A stretch of 64,000 nucleotides of DNA from assembly GCA_026983955.1 (NCBI GenBank), contig JALSTB010000029.1, positions 1-64,000 of the forward strand, given 5' to 3'. The notes under the pieces were generated by a model. The model did not search any database. It was given only the letters and a program-made list of their open reading frames with translations, and was not told the origin of the DNA. Shown here piece by piece: positions 57,286 through 64,000 of this stretch; position 1 is the first letter of the stretch, and each line of letters begins with the position of its first letter. The stretch is from Melioribacteraceae bacterium (GTDB lineage: Bacteria; Bacteroidota; Ignavibacteria; Ignavibacteriales; Melioribacteraceae). A program made the position numbers and the translations under genes.

Positions 57286-57951
57286 ATGAAAAAGAAGATT
57301 TTCCCTGGCATTCTGCTGTTATTGCTTTTGCTATCCGGTTGTTTGAATTACGAACAAATCACAACGATTAAAACCGACGACTCCGGTAAAATGTTCATTC
57401 ACTATTGGATGAAGCTTCCATCGAATCAAGATTCAATTTTAATCGACCAACTTGGAATTTTCAATAAAGATTCCCTTAAAACTCAATTTTCCGCTTCATT
57501 TACAACAGTAAAAAATGTTAATGTTTTTAATGATTTCAACGACAGCACAATTCATGCCCAAATAGAGTTTGAGTTCACAAAATTGGATTCACTTAACCTG
57601 CTTAAACCGTTCAGAAACAATGAACTTTCAATTAAAAAAGGACCTGAAAACACAAAAATATTTTCGCAATTCATTCCGCCGTTTGCTACGGGTTTCGGTT
57701 TTGAGCCCAAACAATACAAACTGAAATACATCTATTATTTGCCTGGTGAAATAATTAAACACAATGCCCGCGAAATTTCGAACAACAAATTAACTTGGGA
57801 ATTTACTCTGGAAGATATCGGAACCGGGAAAACCATTACAGCAACATATATTCCCTTCAAGTTAAAAGAAACACCGCCAATTATATATATTTTATCCTTT
57901 TTGGTTTTGTTGATTGTTATTATTTTCTTATTTAAAAAAAGAAAGGAATGA
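57286..57951 (+). CDS. LppM-like lipoprotein with C-terminal membrane anchor
   Basis: A 221-residue protein with a lipoprotein signal (PGILLLLLLLSGC, lipobox LSGC, Cys19). The following YEQITTIKTDDSGKMFIHYW and IHAQIEFEFTKLDSLNLL resemble the LppM/DUF3153 fold. One C-terminal transmembrane segment (PPIIYILSFLVLLIVIIFLF) and a KKRK tail close it. Both lipidation and a membrane helix are unusual together. Its function is not known. Confidence 0.7.
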   Translation: MKKKIFPGILLLLLLLSGCLNYEQITTIKTDDSGKMFIHYWMKLPSNQDSILIDQLGIFNKDSLKTQFSASFTTVKNVNVFNDFNDSTIHAQIEFEFTKLDSLNLLKPFRNNELSIKKGPENTKIFSQFIPPFATGFGFEPKQYKLKYIYYLPGEIIKHNAREISNNKLTWEFTLEDIGTGKTITATYIPFKLKETPPIIYILSFLVLLIVIIFLFKKRKE

Positions 57952-58010
57952 ACCGGAAATATAACTTGCAACCGGGCGGCACGGAAATTTCCATAACTGA
58001 TTTTGTTTAT

Positions 58011-58041
58011 TTGACTTAGCAAATTGATTTATTTATATTTG
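58011..58041 (+). promoter_or_regulatory. candidate promoter of prs
   Basis: TTGACT (58011-58016), a 17-base spacer and TATATT (58034-58039, continuing as TATATTTG) lie 47 bases before the prs ATG. The downstream element is identical to that of the lexA promoter over eight bases. Confidence 0.65.
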
Positions 58042-58088
58042 CAGACTGTGAATTTCTGACATGTATATAAATTTAAGTTAAGATTTTG

Positions 58089-59027
58089 ATGGAAGATACA
58101 CCACGTATTTTTTCCGGAAGTTCGAATCCGGAATTGACGCAGAAAATAGTAGATTATCTCGATTTACCGTTAGGAAATGTTGAATCGAAGTACTTTAGCG
58201 ATGGCGAAATTTGGATAAAATTTAAAGAGAATATCCGGGGCGGTGATGTATTTATAGTTCAATCGACGCATCCGCCGGCGGATAATTTAATGGAATTACT
58301 AATAATGCTCGATGCTGCGAAAAGATCTTCCGCACGCCGGGTAACTGCGGTAATTCCATATTTCGGTTATGCACGGCAAGACAGGAAAGATCAACCGCGG
58401 GTGGCAATATCGGCTAAACTCGTTGCAAACTTAATTACGGTTGCCGGAGCCGACCGGGTTATTGCAATGGATTTGCATGCAGCTCAAATCCAAGGGTTCT
58501 TCGATATCCCTTCCGATCACTTGTATGCTTCACCAATTTTTACAAGTTTGTGGAAGGATAAATCGGATAACCTTGTTGTAGTTTCACCAGATGTGGGCGG
58601 AATTAAACTCGCACGCTCTTATTCAAAAAGAATTGGAGCAAAGCTTGTTGTAATTGATAAACGCCGCCCTAAACCCAATGAAACTGAAGTTATGCACATA
58701 ATCGGTAACGTTGAAGGGAAAGATGTTTTAATTGTGGATGATATAATTGATACCGGCGGAACATTTGTTTCGGCAATAGAAGCCCTGAAAAAAAGAGGAG
58801 CTAAAAAAATTTACGGAGCAGTTACACATGCGGTTCTTTCGGGACATGCAATAGATAAAATTGAAAACTCGGCTATTGAAAAACTTTATGTTACCGACAG
58901 CATCCCGATGAAAAAACAAAGTGAAAAAATTGTGGTTCGAACCGCTTCCAAATTATTAGCCGAGGCAATTATAAGAACTCACAACAACGAATCCATCAGT
59001 TCGTTGTTCGACGTAGATAAAAGTTAA
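58089..59027 (+). CDS. prs: ribose-phosphate pyrophosphokinase
   Basis: Makes PRPP from ribose 5-phosphate and ATP for purine, pyrimidine, His and Trp synthesis. The start is ATG 58089, with an adjacent in-frame TTG one codon upstream. It has the class I motifs: SDGEIWIKFKENIRGGDVFI, the flexible loop region RRVTAVIPYFGYARQDRKD, DLHAAQIQGFFDIPSDHL and the PRPP loop VLIVDDIIDTGGTFVSA. The 312-residue length is normal. rplY and pth follow, a common trio. Confidence 0.96.
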   Translation: MEDTPRIFSGSSNPELTQKIVDYLDLPLGNVESKYFSDGEIWIKFKENIRGGDVFIVQSTHPPADNLMELLIMLDAAKRSSARRVTAVIPYFGYARQDRKDQPRVAISAKLVANLITVAGADRVIAMDLHAAQIQGFFDIPSDHLYASPIFTSLWKDKSDNLVVVSPDVGGIKLARSYSKRIGAKLVVIDKRRPKPNETEVMHIIGNVEGKDVLIVDDIIDTGGTFVSAIEALKKRGAKKIYGAVTHAVLSGHAIDKIENSAIEKLYVTDSIPMKKQSEKIVVRTASKLLAEAIIRTHNNESISSLFDVDKS

Positions 59028-59057
59028 ATAATAATATATTAATGGAGTGATATAAAA

Positions 59058-59705
59058 ATGGCAGAGATTAAGCTTCAAGCAAAAACGAGAGAAATTTCCA
59101 CAAAAGGAAAAATTAACGAACTAAGGCGGCAAGGTTTTGTACCGGGTGTTTTCTATATTAAAAACGAAGATCCAATATACTTCTACGTACCGGAATCCAG
59201 TTTACGACCCTTGGTTTACACTACAGAAATGCATTTGGTCGATTTGATTATCGATGACGATAAAAATTATAAATCCATTGTTAAAGACGTTCAATTCGAT
59301 CCGCTGACCGATAAAATGATTCACGTCGATTTACAAGGCATAACCGTCGGTCAAGCTATCGAAGTGCAAGTACCGATTCTGCTTACCGGACAAGCTATCG
59401 GTATCAAAGAAGGCGGACGTTTACAACAAGTAATTCATAAATTGGATGTTGAATGCTTGCCGAAAGATATACCCGAACAATTGGAAGTTGATATCTCCAA
59501 TTTGAAAATAGGCGATAATCTTTTGGTAAAAGACCTCTCATACGATAATATTAAAATTCTGACGGAAGAGGACGCTGTTATAGTTACGATACTTGCACCT
59601 AAGGGAACCGAAGAAGAAACCGAAGCGGAAGAGCTTGGTGCGGAAGCTCCGGCAGAACCGGAAGTTATTTCCAAAAGTAAATCTGACGAAGAAGACCAAG
59701 GTTAA
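59058..59705 (+). CDS. rplY: 50S ribosomal protein L25 (general stress protein CTC family)
   Basis: Binds 5S rRNA. The 215-residue form has the N-terminal L25 domain (AKTREISTKGKINELRRQGF) plus the longer TL5/CTC C-terminal domain (QLEVDISNLKIGDNLLVKDL). An acidic tail (KGTEEETEAEELGAEAPAEP) ends it. It lies between prs and pth in the standard order. Confidence 0.95.
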   Translation: MAEIKLQAKTREISTKGKINELRRQGFVPGVFYIKNEDPIYFYVPESSLRPLVYTTEMHLVDLIIDDDKNYKSIVKDVQFDPLTDKMIHVDLQGITVGQAIEVQVPILLTGQAIGIKEGGRLQQVIHKLDVECLPKDIPEQLEVDISNLKIGDNLLVKDLSYDNIKILTEEDAVIVTILAPKGTEEETEAEELGAEAPAEPEVISKSKSDEEDQG

Positions 59706-59713
59706 TTCCGGAA

Positions 59714-60286
59714 TTGAAAGTAATTTTTGGAATAGGCAACCCTGGTGAACGATATAAATTCACGAGACACAATATTGGTTTTATCATTATCGATTACTTT
59801 GCAGAAATACATAATCTGGAATTCAAACCTTCTAAATTCAATTTTTATTATGCGGAAGGAAACATGGAATCCTTCCGCTATATATTGGTTAAACCCACTA
59901 CGTACGTCAATAACAGCGGAATTGCCGCCAAAGAAATTTTTGACAATTACAATGTTGATCTGTCGGATTTTTTGGTAGTTACCGACGATGTGAACCTGGA
60001 TGAGGGGAAAATCCGTATCAGAAATTCCGGTGGTGATGGTGGACACAACGGTATTGCTTCAATAATCTATCATCTGGAAACGGATAAATTTCCCCGTTTG
60101 AGATTCGGTATTGGGAAAAATTTCCGCAACGGTGAAATGGCGGAATATGTTTTAAGCAAAATAGACGAAAAAACTTTTGAATCCATCAAACCAAAAATTG
60201 CCTTTGCCGCAGAACTGTTGGAAAATTTTATTTCGGGGGGAACAAAAAAAATGCTCGATTTTTACAGCAAGAATTTAAGTAATTAA
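59714..60286 (+). CDS. pth: peptidyl-tRNA hydrolase
   Basis: Recycles peptidyl-tRNA released from stalled ribosomes. The 190 residues start at TTG 59714, where the family begins: KVIFGIGNPGERYKFTRHNI, including Asn8 and the catalytic His in TRHNIGF. Further motifs are KPTTYVNNSG, DDVNLDEGKIRIR and GGDGGHNGIASI. It is 8 bases after rplY, so translational coupling could offset the weak start codon. Confidence 0.95.
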   Translation: MKVIFGIGNPGERYKFTRHNIGFIIIDYFAEIHNLEFKPSKFNFYYAEGNMESFRYILVKPTTYVNNSGIAAKEIFDNYNVDLSDFLVVTDDVNLDEGKIRIRNSGGDGGHNGIASIIYHLETDKFPRLRFGIGKNFRNGEMAEYVLSKIDEKTFESIKPKIAFAAELLENFISGGTKKMLDFYSKNLSN

Positions 60287-60328
60287 AAATAAATTAATTC
60301 AGATACTAATTAATAAAAAGGACATAAT

Positions 60329-62395
60329 ATGGAATCACTTATTTACGTTATTCCGTTCTTTGGTCTCGCTGCACTACTATATTCTTTTTTCAAGAATATA
60401 TGGATATCCAAGCAAGAAACCGGCACCGAAAAAATGGTTACTATTTCAAACCATATTAGAGAAGGTGCCATCGCATTCCTAAAAACCGAATATAAAGTTT
60501 TAATAGTTTTCGTTATTGCAGTTGCCCTTCTCCTCGGATTCGCAAATTCCGGCAGAGAAGATTCCTCATGGGTAATTGCAATATCGTTTGTAGTCGGCGC
60601 TTTAAGCTCCGGTTTGGCTGGCTATCTCGGAATGATAGCGGCAACAAAAGCCAACGTAAGAACTACAAACGCAGCCCGGAAAGGATTGGGTCCCGCTCTC
60701 GAAATTGCATTTTCCGGCGGTTCAATAATGGGTATGAATGTAGTGGGTCTCGGTATATTCGGGCTCGGTACTTTGTTTTTAATTTATTCAAATCAAGCAT
60801 GGGATTTGGCAAAAGTAATAAATGTATTGTCCGGCTTTTCACTTGGTGCTTCGTCAATAGCTTTGTTCGCTAGAGTTGGCGGTGGAATTTATACGAAAGC
60901 CGCAGACGTGGGAGCCGATTTGGCGGGTAAAGTTTACGAAGGAATTCCGGAAGACGACCCGCGTAACCCGGCCACAATAGCCGATAATGTTGGCGATAAT
61001 GTTGGCGACGTTGCCGGTATGGGAGCCGACTTGTTCGAATCTTATGTAGGAGCAACAATCGGTGCTATGGTTCTGGGAGCCGTTTTCACAAATGTTTTCC
61101 CTAAGGATCAAAGCCTTGCCGGTGTACTTCTTCCTTTAACTTTGGCAGGGGCTGGTATTTTGCTCTCTATCTTCGGAACGTTTTTCGTAAAAGTTAAAGA
61201 AGGCGGAAATCCGCAAAAAGCGCTTAACACAGGGGAATTTGTAACTTCGGCACTAATGTTAATCGCATCCTACTTTATCATTCACGCAATGCTGCCGGAA
61301 GAATGGACAATGGATGGATTTGAATATACCGCTAACGGAGTGTTTTTTGCGACGATTATAGGCTTAATTGCCGGCGTTTTAATCGGTTTGATTACCGAAT
61401 ACTACACGGGTACCGATTACAGGTCGGTAAAAAATATTGCCGCACAATCCGTTACAGGTGCGGCAACCAATATTATTGCGGGTTTAAGCGTTGGAATGTT
61501 ATCCACAGCTTTACCGATTTTAATTATTTCCGCAAGTATTATCGGTGCATACGAATTTGCAAATTTATACGGGATCGCAATCGCAGCTCTCGGTATGCTT
61601 TCAACAACGGGAATTCAACTGGCAGTTGATGCATACGGACCGATTTCCGATAATGCGGGAGGGATTGCCGAAATGTCGGAACTTCCACACGAAGTAAGGG
61701 AAAGAACCGATAAACTTGATGCAGTAGGTAACACCACCGCTGCAATCGGGAAAGGTTTTGCAATTGGTTCGGCTGCTCTGACCGCCTTGGCGCTTTTCTC
61801 AGCATTTATGCATCAAGCGGATATTCAAACAATTGATATTTCCAAACCGGTAATAATGGGCGGTTTGTTTATAGGTGCAATGCTACCCTTTTTATTTTCA
61901 TCCATGGCGATGAGCGCCGTTGGAAGAGCGGCAAAGAAAATGATACTTGAAGTTGGCAGACAATTCAGGGAAATTGCCGGACTTAGGGAAGGTAAAGCCG
62001 AAGCCGAATATGCAAAATGTGTTGAAATTTCCACACAAGCTGCTATCAAAGAAATGATTCTGCCCGGTTTGCTTGCAGTAATTGTACCCGTAGTTGTCGG
62101 ATTTATCAGCAAGGAAATGTTAGCCGGATTATTGGCAGGTTTAACAGCCAGTGGCGTGCTAATGGCAATTTTCCAAGCGAATGCCGGCGGTGCATGGGAT
62201 AATGCTAAAAAATTAATTGAAGGCGGAATCGAATTCGACGGTGTAAGATACGAAAAAGGCTCCGACGCACACAAAGCTGCAGTTGTGGGCGATACCGTTG
62301 GTGATCCGTTTAAAGATACATCCGGACCCTCTTTAAATATCTTGATAAAACTTTTATCCGTTGTATCTTTTGTTATTGCACCATTGATAAGATAA
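60329..62395 (+). CDS. hppA: membrane-bound K+-dependent pyrophosphatase (ion-pumping)
   Basis: An integral-membrane pyrophosphatase, 688 residues with about 16 predicted helices, using PPi to pump H+ or Na+. PPi-binding blocks are [20 protein letters not shown] and [20 protein letters not shown], with matching acidic motifs near the end ([16 protein letters not shown]). The signature [10 protein letters not shown] at residues 467-476 has Ala where K+-independent enzymes have Lys, so it is predicted to need K+. The pumped ion cannot be decided by eye. Confidence 0.95.
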   Translation: MESLIYVIPFFGLAALLYSFFKNIWISKQETGTEKMVTISNHIREGAIAFLKTEYKVLIVFVIAVALLLGFANSGREDSSWVIAISFVVGALSSGLAGYLGMIAATKANVRTTNAARKGLGPALEIAFSGGSIMGMNVVGLGIFGLGTLFLIYSNQAWDLAKVINVLSGFSLGASSIALFARVGGGIYTKAADVGADLAGKVYEGIPEDDPRNPATIADNVGDNVGDVAGMGADLFESYVGATIGAMVLGAVFTNVFPKDQSLAGVLLPLTLAGAGILLSIFGTFFVKVKEGGNPQKALNTGEFVTSALMLIASYFIIHAMLPEEWTMDGFEYTANGVFFATIIGLIAGVLIGLITEYYTGTDYRSVKNIAAQSVTGAATNIIAGLSVGMLSTALPILIISASIIGAYEFANLYGIAIAALGMLSTTGIQLAVDAYGPISDNAGGIAEMSELPHEVRERTDKLDAVGNTTAAIGKGFAIGSAALTALALFSAFMHQADIQTIDISKPVIMGGLFIGAMLPFLFSSMAMSAVGRAAKKMILEVGRQFREIAGLREGKAEAEYAKCVEISTQAAIKEMILPGLLAVIVPVVVGFISKEMLAGLLAGLTASGVLMAIFQANAGGAWDNAKKLIEGGIEFDGVRYEKGSDAHKAAVVGDTVGDPFKDTSGPSLNILIKLLSVVSFVIAPLIR

Positions 62396-62425
62396 ACTTA
62401 TATTTGTGAATTAAAATTTCGTAAA

Positions 62426-62471
62426 CCCTGCTTTTCGAAGTTGCATTTTCGAAAGGCCAAAGACCAAAGGG
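62426..62471 (+). promoter_or_regulatory. rpsF leader hairpin that can occlude the ribosome site
   Basis: GCTTTTCGAA (62430-62439) pairs with TTCGAAAGGC (62448-62457, one G-U). The flanking CCCT (62426-62429) can pair with AGGG (62468-62471), which overlaps the GGGAGG ribosome site of rpsF. A widespread S6:S18-binding RNA motif regulates such leaders in other bacteria. I see the hairpin but did not confirm the consensus. Confidence 0.4.
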
Positions 62472-62481
62472 AGGTTCTTTT

Positions 62482-62898
62482 ATGAAAGAAAATCATTACG
62501 AGAGCGTTATAATTATTAATGCAGCACTCGAAGATACTCAAATTGAAGACACTGTTAAAAAAGTCGAAAACTTCATCACCAATAACGGCGGTAAAATAAC
62601 CGACATTGAAAAATGGGGTAGAAAACGGCTCGCCTACCCAATCAAAAAATCCAAAAGTGGTTTTTATGTTATTTACAGATTTACCGCACCGGCCGAAATG
62701 ATTAAAAAGCTGGAACGGATGTATAAATTGGATGAAACCATTTATCGCTTTCTTACAATTAAATTAACCAAAAAAGATTTGGAACATCTTAAAAAGAAAT
62801 TGGCCGAGAAAAAACCGGAAGAAAGCGAAAAATCGGAATCCTCTCCGGAACCTAAATCGGAAGAAGCGGTTGTTGCCGAAGGACAATCTGAACAATAA
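62482..62898 (+). CDS. rpsF: 30S ribosomal protein S6
   Basis: S6 binds 16S rRNA as a heterodimer with S18. The 138-residue protein has ENHYESVIIINAALEDTQIE, WGRKRLAYPIKKSKSGFYVI and MYKLDETIYRFLTIKL, the S6 fold, followed by a charged Glu/Lys/Ser tail of about 35 residues. A GGGAGG site precedes the ATG. It heads the usual rpsF-ssb-rpsR-rplI run. Confidence 0.97.
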   Translation: MKENHYESVIIINAALEDTQIEDTVKKVENFITNNGGKITDIEKWGRKRLAYPIKKSKSGFYVIYRFTAPAEMIKKLERMYKLDETIYRFLTIKLTKKDLEHLKKKLAEKKPEESEKSESSPEPKSEEAVVAEGQSEQ

Positions 62899-62944
62899 AA
62901 ATTGTAATGTATAAATATCAATTAGATATGTATGGAGGTAAGTG

Positions 62945-63442
62945 ATGGCTGATTTGAAAATGCCTGAATTAAATTCTGTAATTATTGCTGGTAATTTAAC
63001 TAAAGATCCGGTTTTCCGCGAAACCACAAATAAAACACCTGTGGTAAACTTCCACATTGCGGCTAACAGAAGATACAAAGACAGTCAAAATCAATGGCAA
63101 GAAGATGTTTGCTACGTAGGTGTGGTTGCTTGGAATAAATTGGCGGAAAGTTGTAAAGACCGGCTAAAAAAAGGTAGCGCCGTTCTTGTCGACGGTGAAC
63201 TTCAGAGCAGAACATTTAAAACCGACGACGGAAGAAACAGAACAATTGTTGAAATTAAAGCTAAAAGAATTCAATTTTTAAATAAAATCAATAAATCTAC
63301 CGAAGAAACAAGCGAAACGGTTACCGACGTCGCAGTGGACGAAGAAGCGGTTGAAGAAAAAGATACTACCGATTTTACCGATAATTCTTTCGATAAATTC
63401 TTAAGCGACGAAGAATCCGATTTGCTTAGCGGAGATAATTAA
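62945..63442 (+). CDS. ssb: single-stranded DNA-binding protein
   Basis: An OB-fold SSB of 165 residues from ATG 62945, six bases after GGAGG; a GTG one codon upstream is the alternative. The core reads [34 protein letters not shown] and [20 protein letters not shown]. The acidic C-terminal part ([20 protein letters not shown]) lacks the classical DDDIPF tip that recruits partner proteins in other bacteria. It lies between rpsF and rpsR. Confidence 0.95.
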   Translation: MADLKMPELNSVIIAGNLTKDPVFRETTNKTPVVNFHIAANRRYKDSQNQWQEDVCYVGVVAWNKLAESCKDRLKKGSAVLVDGELQSRTFKTDDGRNRTIVEIKAKRIQFLNKINKSTEETSETVTDVAVDEEAVEEKDTTDFTDNSFDKFLSDEESDLLSGDN

Positions 63443-63456
63443 TTTTGAGGAAGAAA

Positions 63457-63666
63457 ATGAAAACTAAAAAAGTTAGAAGAGTTATAACAGATTACATCGA
63501 TTACAAGGATGCAAAAAGATTGCAAAAATTTGTATCCGACCAAGGAAAGATTATTCCACGAAGAATTACCGGACTTAGCGCAAAACAACACAGGGAAGTT
63601 GTTAGGGCTATTAAAAGAGCAAGACAAATAGCAATTATGCCGTTTGTGTCTGAGTCGGTTAAGTAA
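63457..63666 (+). CDS. rpsR: 30S ribosomal protein S18
   Basis: S18 pairs with S6 on the small subunit platform. The ATG at 63457 gives 69 residues and has a GAGG site just upstream; an in-frame TTG at 63445 is less likely. The core is [20 protein letters not shown] and then [20 protein letters not shown], the S18 signature. There are no Cys residues, so it is the zinc-free form. Confidence 0.96.
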   Translation: MKTKKVRRVITDYIDYKDAKRLQKFVSDQGKIIPRRITGLSAKQHREVVRAIKRARQIAIMPFVSESVK

Positions 63667-63681
63667 AGGAGATTAAAGGAA

Positions 63682-64000
63682 ATGAAAGTAATTTTAAGAA
63701 AAAACTTCGAACAACTCGGGCGTGTTGGAGATATAGTTGAAGTTAAAGACGGTTATGCGCGTAATTTTCTTCTTCCGCGCCAAATTGCATATATCGCAAC
63801 AAAAGGAAATATTCGCGCACTGGAAGAAGAAAAAAAACAAATTGAAAAAGCCGAAGCCAAATTACTCGAAAGTGCAAAGAAAACAGCAGAAGAATTGGCT
63901 AATGTTTCTATCACCATTCCCGTTAAAGTGGGTGAAGAAGATAAAATTTTCGGCTCCGTTACTTCTCAAATGATTGCCGATGCTCTCAAAGAGAAAAATT
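63682..64000 (+). CDS. rplI: 50S ribosomal protein L9 (5' part, cut by window edge)
   Basis: Starts at ATG 63682, 15 bases after rpsR, with an AAAGGA site. The 106 visible codons read KVILRKNFEQLGRVGDIVEV, KDGYARNFLLPRQIA (the L9 signature), a long connecting helix rich in Glu/Lys, and the start of the C-terminal domain (FGSVTSQMIADALKEKN). The last ~40 residues lie beyond the window. Confidence 0.96.
   Translation, partial: MKVILRKNFEQLGRVGDIVEVKDGYARNFLLPRQIAYIATKGNIRALEEEKKQIEKAEAKLLESAKKTAEELANVSITIPVKVGEEDKIFGSVTSQMIADALKEKN

Overview
The window is AT-rich chromosomal DNA from a Gram-negative bacterium of the Bacteroidota/Chlorobi group, most likely an Ignavibacteria-type lineage. Three secreted proteins end in the 'YPNPFNP...GLPSGIYFYKL' type of type IX secretion (T9SS) sorting domain typical of that group. 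LpxC and FabZ are fused, as in Bacteroidota/Chlorobi. A full set of outer-membrane genes (BamA, two OmpH/Skp, LpxA/C/D, TamB, MlaE) shows a diderm envelope. There is no phage, transposon or CRISPR array. rpoB runs off the left edge and rplI off the right edge.

Layout. 1-6.3 kb (minus strand) is the transcription/translation cluster tRNA-Tyr, tRNA-Gly, tRNA-Thr, rpmG, tRNA-Trp, secE, nusG, rplK, rplA, rplJ, rplL, rpoB; no tuf lies here. 6.4-19.4 kb (minus) is an accessory stretch: an alpha/beta hydrolase, a DUF5060/DUF4038-type glycosidase-like protein, an LVIVD-repeat protein and other exported proteins or lipoproteins, plus comM. It holds a tandem intergenic repeat built of hairpins at about 10.75-11.13 kb. 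19.4-31 kb (minus) carries an M16 peptidase, an aminotransferase and a duplicated two-gene module: two glutamate dehydrogenases, each next to a roughly 1000-residue protein that joins receiver-like domains to a PEP/pyruvate-binding (ATP-grasp) domain. 31-32.9 kb (minus) has a sugar transferase and an MlaE-type permease.

At about 33 kb the coding direction flips to plus. ilvE is preceded by a promoter, a short leader peptide packed with Leu/Ile/Val codons and a terminator, i.e. an attenuator. lexA follows, with a perfect palindromic operator over its promoter and two small unknown genes behind it. Then come uppS-bamA-ompH, ompH-lpxD-lpxC/fabZ-lpxA-lipM-like, a propeller protein with split heptose genes hldE1/hldE2, tamB-rnr, a large metallopeptidase/propeller/Omp85-barrel protein, prs-rplY-pth, hppA, and rpsF-ssb-rpsR-rplI.

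The most interesting items are the duplicated GDH + receiver/ATP-grasp module, in which the two GDHs carry opposite coenzyme fingerprints (NADP-type and NAD-type); the ilvE leader-peptide attenuator; the lexA operator with its unknown downstream genes; the peptidase-propeller-barrel protein; and a recurring promoter pattern TTGACA-like / N17-18 / TATnTTTG that looks intermediate between the general sigma-70 and the Bacteroidetes consensus. All positions were read by eye and no homology search was run.
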